Assembly (NCBI GenBank): GCA_017962285.1
Contig: JAGCVR010000160.1
Location: forward strand, 1 to 12,189
Direction of reading: 5' to 3'
DNA length: 12,189 nucleotides
Source: Muribaculaceae bacterium
GTDB lineage: Bacteria > Bacteroidota > Bacteroidia > Bacteroidales > Muribaculaceae
Below the pieces are notes generated by a model. The model made no database searches and was not told the origin of the DNA. It saw only the letters and a list, made by a program, of their open reading frames with translations. Positions within the stretch are counted from its first letter, which is position 1, and the number at the start of each line of letters is the position of its first letter. Below are positions 1 to 5,672 of this stretch, piece by piece. The position numbers and the translations under genes were made by a program.

Positions 1-2
1 GG

Positions 3-599
3 ATCTGGGGCTCCCGCCACCTGAGAAACAAAGAGTACTATCAGGCAGTCTCGTTCTTTGAGAACGCCTACATATCCATGCTGCATGAATTCTACACCTA
101 CAAGAGCGAGCAGCGCGAACGGTTCTTCGAGATCTGCTACCGCATCGGCTTCTGCTACTACGAGCTGAAGCAGTATGAACGGGCGTTTTTCTACCTCAAC
201 ATCACCGGTGGCATCGGCAAGGTGAATTACGCCATGGCTTTGGTCAACACATTTGCCAGTGCCGCCGACATCCGCACCATTTCCTACATCGACCAGATTA
301 CCGAAGAAATAGAACAGAACTTCAAGACCAAGAATCCCTTCAGAGGCGACGAAGATGACGATGAGGATGAAACCGAGGAGATTCCCGAGGAGATTGCCCA
401 CTTCCTGAACTTCCTGCGCCGCAGGAAAGCCTATTCGCTCATCGACTTTGAACGCTATGCCGAAGCGGAGGTACATCTCAGAGCAATGCTCAACGATGAA
501 GAAAACTCGGAGTTTGCCCTCAAGGAACTCGCCTACATCAAGCAGCTCCGCCGCGACCGCGACATCCCTGAGCCCTCCCCCGACGAGCTGCCGTTCTGA
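3..599 (+). CDS. TPR-like repeat protein, C-terminal part (5' end outside window)
   Basis: The reading frame is open from the first complete codon at base 3, so the gene starts upstream of the window and the ATG at 78 is an internal methionine. The visible 198 residues are rich in Tyr, Phe and amphipathic helices. Stretches such as YYQAVSFFENAY, RIGFCYYELKQYERAFFYL and LIDFERYAEAEVHLRAML have the spacing of tetratricopeptide (TPR) helices, where a helical pair ends in a Tyr/Ala-rich turn. An acidic linker (EDDDEDETEE) near the middle separates two helical blocks. TPR proteins generally act as scaffolds for protein-protein contacts; nothing visible here gives a partner or substrate. The C-terminus is charged and proline-rich (IPEPSPDELPF). 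No membrane segment is visible in this part. No terminator directly follows the TGA stop; the nearest strong hairpin is about 300 bases downstream. I am confident it is a gene and moderately confident of the TPR assignment. Confidence 0.85.
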   Translation: MWGSRHLRNKEYYQAVSFFENAYISMLHEFYTYKSEQRERFFEICYRIGFCYYELKQYERAFFYLNITGGIGKVNYAMALVNTFASAADIRTISYIDQITEEIEQNFKTKNPFRGDEDDDEDETEEIPEEIAHFLNFLRRRKAYSLIDFERYAEAEVHLRAMLNDEENSEFALKELAYIKQLRRDRDIPEPSPDELPF

Positions 600-668
600 C
601 GCAAAGAGGGAGTAAAAAAATGAAGTTAAAGGTGAAGTAAAAATTGAAATCGCAAAGCGGTTTCGCGT

Positions 669-686
669 TAATTAGCGTAATTAGCG
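669..686. repeat. Tandem 9-bp direct repeat (TAATTAGCG x2)
   Basis: Two exact adjacent copies of TAATTAGCG (669-677 and 678-686) lie in the non-coding stretch after the TPR gene. I have an unverified recollection of similar 'aattagcg' strings in Bacteroidales intergenic DNA. No function can be read from the sequence. Confidence 0.5.
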
Positions 687-759
687 GTTCCATATCCACC
701 CACCACGAAAATTAATGTTTTTTGTCTGCTTTGGGTACGAATGTTGCATTCTAGCACCC

Positions 760-767
760 TACCTTTG
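760..767 (+). promoter_or_regulatory. Possible Bacteroidota -7 box (TACCTTTG)
   Basis: TACCTTTG matches the TAnnTTTG -7 consensus of the Bacteroidota primary sigma factor. The nearest upstream TTTG (730-733) is 26 bases away, longer than the usual 19-20, and a TTG at 744-746 is too close. It is therefore weaker than the other four promoters in the window. If used, transcription would start near 774 and run toward the hairpins at 794-833 and 903-950, with no gene in between. Confidence 0.35.
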
Positions 768-773
768 CAAGCA

Positions 774-955
774 AAGTGAAATAATATTAATTTTTATTGC
801 TGTCCGATAAAAGTGAAAATCGGACAGCAATAATATTTTATAAAGCTTAATCTCCAAGTAAGAATGACTGCTCAATAAAGATTTCTTTTGGTATCAGCTA
901 ATAATAAGGCATCCGCCTTGAGTGTTGCAGCTCAAGGCGGATGCCTTATTTTGGT
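774..955 (+). ncRNA. Candidate small RNA unit (unproven)
   Basis: This stretch lies between a -7-like box (760-767) and a strong hairpin with a T-rich 3' flank (903-950), with a second perfect 15-bp hairpin near its 5' end. It has no open frame of useful size: the ATG at 865 gives only four residues before a stop. The terminator-like hairpin has its better T tract on the plus strand, which fits a plus-strand transcript of about 175-180 nt. The alternative is a long 3' untranslated region of the TPR gene. I do not recognise a known RNA family. Confidence 0.25.
794..833. repeat. Perfect 15-bp inverted repeat with 10-nt loop
   Basis: The left arm 794-808 (TTATTGCTGTCCGAT) is exactly complementary to the right arm 819-833, with the A-rich loop AAAAGTGAAA between. 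No T tract follows, so it is not a standard intrinsic terminator. It could be an RNA hairpin, a protein-binding palindrome, or a leftover of a small mobile element end. No transposase or target duplication is visible around it. Confidence 0.7.
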
Positions 956-960
956 GTGTT
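903..960 (+). terminator. Strong intrinsic terminator hairpin (20-bp perfect stem)
   Basis: Arms 903-922 (AATAAGGCATCCGCCTTGAG) and 931-950 are perfectly complementary around an 8-nt loop. The plus-strand 3' flank is T-rich (TTGGTGTGTTTTT), whereas the minus-strand flank is not, so termination of plus-strand transcription is favoured. It may still act in both directions, since the minus-strand nuclease gene ends about 60 bases away and converges on it. Confidence 0.75.
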
Positions 961-1012
961 TTTCTTATAGTGTGTCTTAACTTTTCGTGGTGCGACGCAT
1001 AGCGTGGGTGCG

Positions 1013-2698
1013 TCAGCGGATCACCACTTTCACCGGTTTGATGTTGCCGCTGATGGTGAGGACATACACGCCGCCGGGCAGGTAGATCATGGTGTCGTCT
1101 TCGAGAACGGGGTACTGCTGAACAAGCTGGCCGTTGGCATTATAGATGCATGCGCCGGGCAACGGCTCGCTGCACTTCACGAGCATTCCGCCCTCCACGG
1201 GCAGCAGCGACACGGGTTTGTCCACGCTGATGCCATCCACTCCGCTGATGTTCACGTTCACCACTTCCGACTTCTCGGACAGATAGCCCAGGCGGCGCGA
1301 CTGAACGGTGCAGGCGTGGGTGTAGCCGGGCTGAAGGTCGTTGAACGTGCAGGAAGTCTCCTCGGTGTCGGCAAACGTCTCGTCGAAGTCTTCGATGTCG
1401 CCGTTGGAGTCATAGATGGTACGACAGATTACATAACCGTCGATTTCGTCGGACGTGGATCTCCAGTTGATGGTGTAGCTGCCTCCTTCCACGTCGGTCG
1501 GCGAGAGTATCTGAACCGGGTTGAGCACAGGCACGTCCTTGCACGATGCAGTGAGTTCGATTCCCACGCTGCCGGTGATTCCTCCGTCGAGGATGAGCAG
1601 CTTGGCCTTGTGGTCGCCCACTTCAGTCGGGGTATAGGTAATGGTGAGCGGATAGCCTTCTTCCGACACTGCAATGGCGCGCTCTATGCGGTCGACCGGG
1701 ATGGAGAACATCCTGTAGTCGTCCTTATAGAGCATGATGCGCAGGTCGCTGAGCAGGTTGTCGCCCTTGACGTAAACCACATACTGGAGCGATTTCCCCA
1801 GACCTATCTCGCCGAAGGTGAGTTCGGTGCCCTGTGTGGGAGTGACCAGCACGGGGTCGCCGGTGATGTCACCGCCGTCGATGACGAAGGTCTTGCCCGC
1901 CTTTTCGCCCCAGATGTATTCCACCAGGTCGGGGTTGTCGATAAACGGGTTGCGGTTGTTCTGAATGCGATACACGGCCTCGTTGCGGTCGATTTCCTTC
2001 TGGCTCACGGGGTCCTGACGGTGCCACTGGAGCAGCAGCTGGATGGACCAGCTGTTGAGCGTGAGCCACGAGGTGTTCGACATCATCCAAGTGTATTTCC
2101 ATGTGTAGTCCTGATAGCAGGATGCCATATAGAAATATGTACGCGCGAAATCGCCCTTGTAGCGGTCGTCGGGTTCGAACACCGTGGCAGCGCCGCCGCC
2201 CTGACCGGTTACCGGCGTTCCCACCTTCGTCACGCCGTTGTTGAACGAAGCGCTCGACACCGTTCCCAGGGGCCAGTGCAGCTTAGCCGTATTGGCGTCG
2301 CCGTCGGAGGGATACAGGTGGTTGATGTCGGTGTAGCCGGCATAGCCTTCGGTCTCGTCATAACCGCCCCACCAGCTCTTGGGCAGGGAATGCTCCTTGT
2401 TCATGCCCGATGTGGAATAGCCCAGGCGGCTGTTGAAGCGGTAGTTGTAGTCGCTGTACATGTCCCACACGCGCCCCTTGTCGTCGGGGTAGCAGTCGGT
2501 CGAGGGAAAATGATACCACAGGCTGCCGTAGGTGAGTACGGTGTGCTTCTTCGTCAGCTGGTGGATGGCGTTTTTCAGCGCCTGACCGCTTTTGCCGTTA
2601 AGCGTACTGTAGTAGTTCTTGGGCACTGCGCCGAACACGGAACCTGCAACAAACGTTGCTACAACAAGCAGAGTAAATATCCTTTTCATATATTTCAT
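1013..2698 (-). CDS. Secreted endonuclease I family nuclease with Ig/Fn3-like modules and T9SS C-terminal tail
   Basis: This 561-residue protein belongs to the endonuclease I (EndA/NucM) family of secreted metal-dependent nucleases. Residues 1-24 form a signal peptide (MKYMKRIFTLLVVATFVAGS). The nuclease domain spans about 28-270 and carries NKEHSLPKSWWGG (100-112), DINHLYPSDGDANTAKLHWPLG (124-145), FEPDDRYKGDFART (174-187) and the QWHRQDPVSQKE to QNNRNPFIDNPDLVEYIWG block (224-264), all diagnostic of the family. An Ig-like region (about 280-386) and a fibronectin III-like region (about 390-486) follow. The last 70 residues end in LPGGVYVLTISGNIKPVKVVIR-like sequence typical of a type A T9SS sorting domain. 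The inference is export through the Sec and type IX systems, and a role in extracellular DNA breakdown. The start is either M1 (2698) or M4 (2689); both follow a good promoter at 2739-2769. A 6-bp inverted repeat (994-999/1009-1014) overlaps the stop. Confidence 0.95.
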   Translation of the reverse strand: MKYMKRIFTLLVVATFVAGSVFGAVPKNYYSTLNGKSGQALKNAIHQLTKKHTVLTYGSLWYHFPSTDCYPDDKGRVWDMYSDYNYRFNSRLGYSTSGMNKEHSLPKSWWGGYDETEGYAGYTDINHLYPSDGDANTAKLHWPLGTVSSASFNNGVTKVGTPVTGQGGGAATVFEPDDRYKGDFARTYFYMASCYQDYTWKYTWMMSNTSWLTLNSWSIQLLLQWHRQDPVSQKEIDRNEAVYRIQNNRNPFIDNPDLVEYIWGEKAGKTFVIDGGDITGDPVLVTPTQGTELTFGEIGLGKSLQYVVYVKGDNLLSDLRIMLYKDDYRMFSIPVDRIERAIAVSEEGYPLTITYTPTEVGDHKAKLLILDGGITGSVGIELTASCKDVPVLNPVQILSPTDVEGGSYTINWRSTSDEIDGYVICRTIYDSNGDIEDFDETFADTEETSCTFNDLQPGYTHACTVQSRRLGYLSEKSEVVNVNISGVDGISVDKPVSLLPVEGGMLVKCSEPLPGACIYNANGQLVQQYPVLEDDTMIYLPGGVYVLTISGNIKPVKVVIR

Positions 2699-2738
2699 GA
2701 ATGGTTTAATATCAGTTTTTATGGTTTGCTATGTTCTG

Positions 2739-2769
2739 CAAAGTTAAAGAAGTTTTCCGTGTAAATCAA
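2739..2769 (-). promoter_or_regulatory. Promoter of the nuclease gene
   Basis: On the minus strand TTG (2767-2769), a 20-base spacer and TAACTTTG (2739-2746) match the Bacteroidota -33/-7 consensus. The predicted start of transcription is near 2732, giving a leader of about 35 bases before the nuclease ATG. Confidence 0.8.
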
Positions 2770-2775
2770 CTTTTT

Positions 2776-2807
2776 TTTGAAAAATAGCGCACAAATAGCT
2801 AAATTTG
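2776..2807 (+). promoter_or_regulatory. Promoter of the glycosyltransferase-radC pair
   Basis: TTTG (2776-2779), a 20-base spacer and TAAATTTG (2800-2807) match the Bacteroidota -33/-7 consensus. It is back to back with the nuclease promoter, with six bases between the two -33 elements, and predicts transcription starting near 2813, upstream of the ATG at 2841. Confidence 0.8.
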
Positions 2808-2840
2808 CATAAAACAAACAGAAGGACACTTTTTTGGTTT

Positions 2841-3839
2841 ATGCCCTATTTTTCCGTCATAGTACCCGTTTACAACCGCCGCGGCGAGGTCCAGGAACTG
2901 CTGCAGAGTCTGGCGCAGCAATCGTTCACCGACTTTGAGACCATTATCGTGGAAGACGGTTCCACCGAACCGTGCCGCGACATCGTGGAGAGTTTCGCCG
3001 ACCGGCTCACCGTGCAGTATCACTACAAGTCGAACGAGGGGCGGAGCATAGCCCGCAACCACGGCATTGAGAATGCCCGCGGCGACTATTTCATTTTCTT
3101 CGACAGCGACTGCGTGATCCCGCAGGACTATTTCAAGGTGCTCAAGAGCGAGCTGGAGCAGCGGTTCACGCCCTGCTTCGGCGGACCCGACGCCGCCAGC
3201 CCTGACTTCAACCACCTGCAGAAGGCCATCAGCTTTGCCATGACCTCGTTTCTCACCACAGGCGGCATCCGCGGCGGGAAGGTGCAGCTCGAGAAGTTCA
3301 CCCCCCGCTCGTTCAACATGGGCTTCTCGCGCCAGGTGTGGGAGACGGTGGGCGGATTCCGCGAGATGTTCAGCGAAGACATCGACATCAGCACCCGTAT
3401 CCGCCAGGCCGGATTTGAGATGCGGCTGATCCGCGAGGCGTATGTGTATCACAAACGCCGCAACACGCTCGGCTCGTTTGCCCGACAGACTCACGTCTTC
3501 GGGCAGTCGCGCATCACGCTGAAGCTGCTCTACCCGCAGTCGCTCAAGGCGGTGCACTGCCTGCCGGCGGTGTTCACCATAGGTTGCGCCGCACTGGTGC
3601 TGCTGGCGATATTCTGGCGGTGGTGGGCAATCGTGCCAATCGTGCTCTATGCGCTGATGCTCTTCGTGGCGGCACTGGTCAGCAGCCGGAGCCTGAAGGT
3701 GGCGTGCCTGGCCGTGCCTGCCAGCTTCATCCAGCTGATTTCCTACGGCTCGGGATTCATCCGTGCTTATGTGTGGAAAATCCTGCTGCGTCACGGCAGG
3801 GACCTTGAGCAGGAGATAGCAATAAGGAAAGGGAAATAG
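2841..3839 (+). CDS. Family 2 glycosyltransferase with C-terminal membrane segments
   Basis: This 332-residue GT-A fold enzyme is expected to transfer a sugar from a nucleotide donor to a growing glycan on the inner face of the cytoplasmic membrane; donor and acceptor cannot be read from the sequence. Visible motifs are FSVIVPVYNRR (4-14), the nucleotide-contacting IIVEDGST (35-42), the metal-binding DSD (88-90, in FIFFDSDC), GFSRQVWETVGGF (161-173) and the acceptor-side SEDIDISTRIRQAGF (178-192). Hydrophobic helices at about 241-281 and 286-306 form a membrane anchor. I chose the ATG at 2841 because an upstream in-frame TTG at 2805 lies inside the -7 promoter box and because the family fold starts directly at PYFSVIVPVYN. 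An AGAAGGA stretch lies about 15 bases before the ATG. The stop TAG abuts the ATG of radC, so the two are almost surely cotranscribed. Confidence 0.93.
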   Translation: MPYFSVIVPVYNRRGEVQELLQSLAQQSFTDFETIIVEDGSTEPCRDIVESFADRLTVQYHYKSNEGRSIARNHGIENARGDYFIFFDSDCVIPQDYFKVLKSELEQRFTPCFGGPDAASPDFNHLQKAISFAMTSFLTTGGIRGGKVQLEKFTPRSFNMGFSRQVWETVGGFREMFSEDIDISTRIRQAGFEMRLIREAYVYHKRRNTLGSFARQTHVFGQSRITLKLLYPQSLKAVHCLPAVFTIGCAALVLLAIFWRWWAIVPIVLYALMLFVAALVSSRSLKVACLAVPASFIQLISYGSGFIRAYVWKILLRHGRDLEQEIAIRKGK

Positions 3840-4547
3840 ATGAATCAAGAGAACACCAACGAATCGCACGCGCTGAAGCAGTATCTCGCCGAAGAGGAAC
3901 GTCCGCGCGAAAAAGCCAAGAAACATGGCTTCTCGGCACTGTCCACCGCCGAACTGCTGGCAATTCTCGTGGGAAGCGGCTCTGCCGGTGAAAGCGTGGT
4001 GGAACTCTGCCGCAGGATGCTTCTGCAGTTCGACAACAAGCTCTATCTCTTTGCCCGCCAGTCCATCAAGGACCTGATGAAGTTCCGCGGCATAGGCGAG
4101 GTGAAAGCCATCGAACTACTTGCCGCCATGGAACTGGCAAGGAGATACCAGAGCGAGGAATTCCTGGAGATGCCCCAGGTAACCAACAGCGACGACGCTT
4201 ACCGGTGCCTGCGCCCGCTGATGCAGGATCTGGATCACGAAGAGATATGGATTCTCATCCTCAACCGCGCCAAGCGCGTCACCGACCGCCGCAGAATAAG
4301 CGTATGCGGAACATCGGCGGCTGTGGGTGATGTGAAGATCATCTTCCGGGAAGCGCTCGAGCACCGCGCCGACTCCATAATCCTGGCGCACAACCACCCG
4401 AGCAACAACCTGACCCCGAGCGCCGCCGACAACAATCTCACCGACCAGGTGAAGAAAGGATGCCAGGCGGTGGGGGTGGATCTGGTGGACCACATAATCG
4501 TGAGCCGCAGCGGGTACTACAGCTACAACGACCAATCCAGGCTATAA
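3840..4547 (+). CDS. radC: RadC family JAB/MPN+ protein
   Basis: This 235-residue protein has the full RadC family architecture. The N-terminal part has RPREKAKKHGFSALSTAELLAILVGSG (21-47, the conserved RadC entry), and a helix-hairpin-helix follows at about 78-102 (LMKFRGIGEVKAIELLAAMELA). The C-terminal JAB1/MPN+ metalloprotease-like domain has the zinc motif H184-N-H186-P-S with D197 eleven residues after H186 (AHNHPSNNLTPSAAD), plus a candidate upstream glutamate at E135 in HEEIW. Length is normal for the family. The historical name refers to DNA repair, but a direct repair role is disputed, so biochemical function should be treated as unknown. The ATG follows the preceding TAG with no gap and has a purine-rich AGGAAAGGG before it, which suggests translational coupling to the glycosyltransferase gene. 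It converges on the DUF3108 gene with only 10 bases between the stops and no visible terminator. Confidence 0.95.
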   Translation: MNQENTNESHALKQYLAEEERPREKAKKHGFSALSTAELLAILVGSGSAGESVVELCRRMLLQFDNKLYLFARQSIKDLMKFRGIGEVKAIELLAAMELARRYQSEEFLEMPQVTNSDDAYRCLRPLMQDLDHEEIWILILNRAKRVTDRRRISVCGTSAAVGDVKIIFREALEHRADSIILAHNHPSNNLTPSAADNNLTDQVKKGCQAVGVDLVDHIIVSRSGYYSYNDQSRL

Positions 4548-4557
4548 ATTCAAGGAA

Positions 4558-5316
4558 CTATTGTTTCAGGTAACACTTCACTGCGCCCACGGCGAGCCGT
4601 CCTTCAAATTTCAGCGGCACGCACCGCGAGTCGGTGGAGAACCACACCGTGATGTTTTCCGAAGATTTCTTGCCGCCTTCCTGCGTGAAACGGAAAGTGA
4701 GACAGTAGGCCTCGTGCTTGCTCTTGTCGCGCAGCTTCACACTTTCCACACCCCGATATGTGACGGTGAGATATTCTTTCTCCTTGCCCGAGAAAATGAT
4801 GGTGGAAATAATGTCGCCCTTCTTCATGGAAGCATAGTCCACATTGCGGAGCATGTAGAACACCGATACCATGTCGTAGGCCTGGGCGCGCGCCATGAGT
4901 TCTATGTTTACGTCGGGCTTGTCGGCACGGTCGGGACGCTGACGCGTGCATTTCGCCACAGTCTTTCCAAGCGGATAGGAGTACTTGACATTGTCGCGGG
5001 CATAGTACTTGTCCTCATGAGTGAATTTTTCATAGAGAAGCGGTTTGAGGTTGGCATCCATGGTGCAGCGGAGCGTGTCGCGGACAGGATAGATCTTGTC
5101 GGCCCATGAGCGTGTGTAGCCCACAAGCTGCGCCACATAGCCGTTGCCCGACTTGGAAATTGTCCATGTGGCGTTGGCGGCATGTTTCCACACCATGCCC
5201 CATTCATAAACCACCTCATAGTTGAGACGCTCGGGCGCGAAGGTGTTTACGGCATAAGCACCGTCAGCGAGCCACAGAGCGAGCGAGAAAACCAATATTG
5301 AAAAAATTCTTTTCAT
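4558..5316 (-). CDS. DUF3108 domain-containing exported protein
   Basis: This 252-residue protein starts with a signal peptide (MKRIFSILVFSLALWLADGAYA, cleavage probably after AYA). The rest is a beta-rich domain resembling DUF3108: RLNYEVVYEWGMVWKHAANATWTI near the mature N-terminus, a DTLRCTMDANLKPLLYEKF stretch, a helical AYDMVSVFYMLRNVDY, a SGKEKEYLTVTYRGVESVKL strand region and a C-terminal ITVWFSTDSRCVPLKFEGRLAVGAVKCYL. DUF3108 proteins are predicted periplasmic or envelope proteins with no established reaction. I set the start at the ATG at 5316; four more in-frame codons up to a TTG at 5328 are possible but would put non-typical residues before the signal peptide. No consensus promoter was found upstream; an 8-bp inverted repeat sits at 5330-5349. 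The gene stands alone, convergent with radC. Confidence 0.88.
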   Translation of the reverse strand: MKRIFSILVFSLALWLADGAYAVNTFAPERLNYEVVYEWGMVWKHAANATWTISKSGNGYVAQLVGYTRSWADKIYPVRDTLRCTMDANLKPLLYEKFTHEDKYYARDNVKYSYPLGKTVAKCTRQRPDRADKPDVNIELMARAQAYDMVSVFYMLRNVDYASMKKGDIISTIIFSGKEKEYLTVTYRGVESVKLRDKSKHEAYCLTFRFTQEGGKKSSENITVWFSTDSRCVPLKFEGRLAVGAVKCYLKQ

Positions 5317-5329
5317 GCTAAACAACAAT

Positions 5330-5349
5330 TTTTCAGTTTAGACTGAAAA
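5330..5349. repeat. 8-bp inverted repeat upstream of DUF3108 gene
   Basis: TTTTCAGT (5330-5337) and ACTGAAAA (5342-5349) are exact inverted copies around TTAG, 14 bases before the DUF3108 start codon. It could be an operator or a small leader hairpin. There is no direct evidence for either. Confidence 0.4.
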
Positions 5350-5430
5350 CAACGCCCATGGTTTAACAGCTCCATAATTAAAATCCAGCATCGCCGGCGC
5401 TAAAGGCGACAACCTCCCCGCCATGTAACC

Positions 5431-5544
5431 GCTAAGTGTCCTGGGAGCTATGGGAAATCCAAGCCATCTAAGCTGCCACCCACACCAAGTGCTCCCGGTT
5501 CTCTTAGTTCTCCCAGAAAGCTTAGCGCTCCCAGTTCTCTCGAT
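5431..5544. repeat. Degenerate 18-bp repeat cluster (three direct, one inverted)
   Basis: In the 356-base gap before mdh, three consecutive 18-bp units (5491-5508, 5509-5526, 5527-5544) resemble GCTCCCAGTTCTCTTAGC with roughly 16, 13 and 14 matches by eye. A fourth unit at 5431-5448 is the same motif on the other strand with about 15 matches. The inverted unit can pair with the middle direct unit through GCTAAG/CTTAGC and CTGGGAG/CTCCCAG. Next to it, TCGCCGAA is repeated at 5551-5558 and 5561-5568. No open frame is visible here. It looks like a decayed interspersed intergenic repeat. Confidence 0.55.
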
Positions 5545-5594
5545 TGGCTATCGCCGAAGTTCGCCGAAATTACTCTCGTTCGGCATAAAAAATG

Positions 5595-5606
5595 AATGAA
5601 TTCATT
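5595..5606. promoter_or_regulatory. 12-bp perfect palindrome at the mdh promoter
   Basis: AATGAATTCATT is a perfect palindrome whose last T is also the first T of the mdh -33 TTTG. Its position would suit an operator for a dimeric regulator, but AT-rich palindromes of this length can occur by chance. Confidence 0.35.
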
Positions 5607-5636
5607 TTGTTTTGCGCTCACTTATTCGTAACTTTG
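5606..5636 (+). promoter_or_regulatory. Promoter of mdh
   Basis: TTTG (5606-5609), exactly 19 bases, then TAACTTTG (5629-5636) is a near-ideal Bacteroidota promoter. It predicts a transcription start near 5642 and a leader of about 30 bases before the ATG at 5673. It also rules out the upstream in-frame ATG at 5592, which lies before the promoter. Confidence 0.88.
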
Positions 5637-5672
5637 CCAAAACGAAATACTAATCATAAAATCAAAAGAAAT

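Noticed and set aside
1004..2764. A 586-codon plus-strand open frame antisense to the nuclease gene
   Set aside because: The minus-strand protein has a signal peptide and all endonuclease I motifs, while the antisense translation shows no domain and is rich in His/Val/Ala as expected from reversed GC-biased codons. It is a shadow frame.
2805..2840. TTG start for the glycosyltransferase
   Set aside because: The TTG is part of the -7 promoter box TAAATTTG, so it would not be in the transcript. The ATG at 2841 begins the family fold.
2799..3926. A 375-codon minus-strand open frame antisense to the glycosyltransferase
   Set aside because: It mirrors the coding frame of a clear GT2 protein, has no recognisable motif and runs across the glycosyltransferase promoter and into radC.
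5317..5672. Possible small gene or CRISPR-like array in the 18-bp repeat region
   Set aside because: The repeats are degenerate and directly adjacent without unique spacers, one is inverted, and no coding frame with a start signal is visible.
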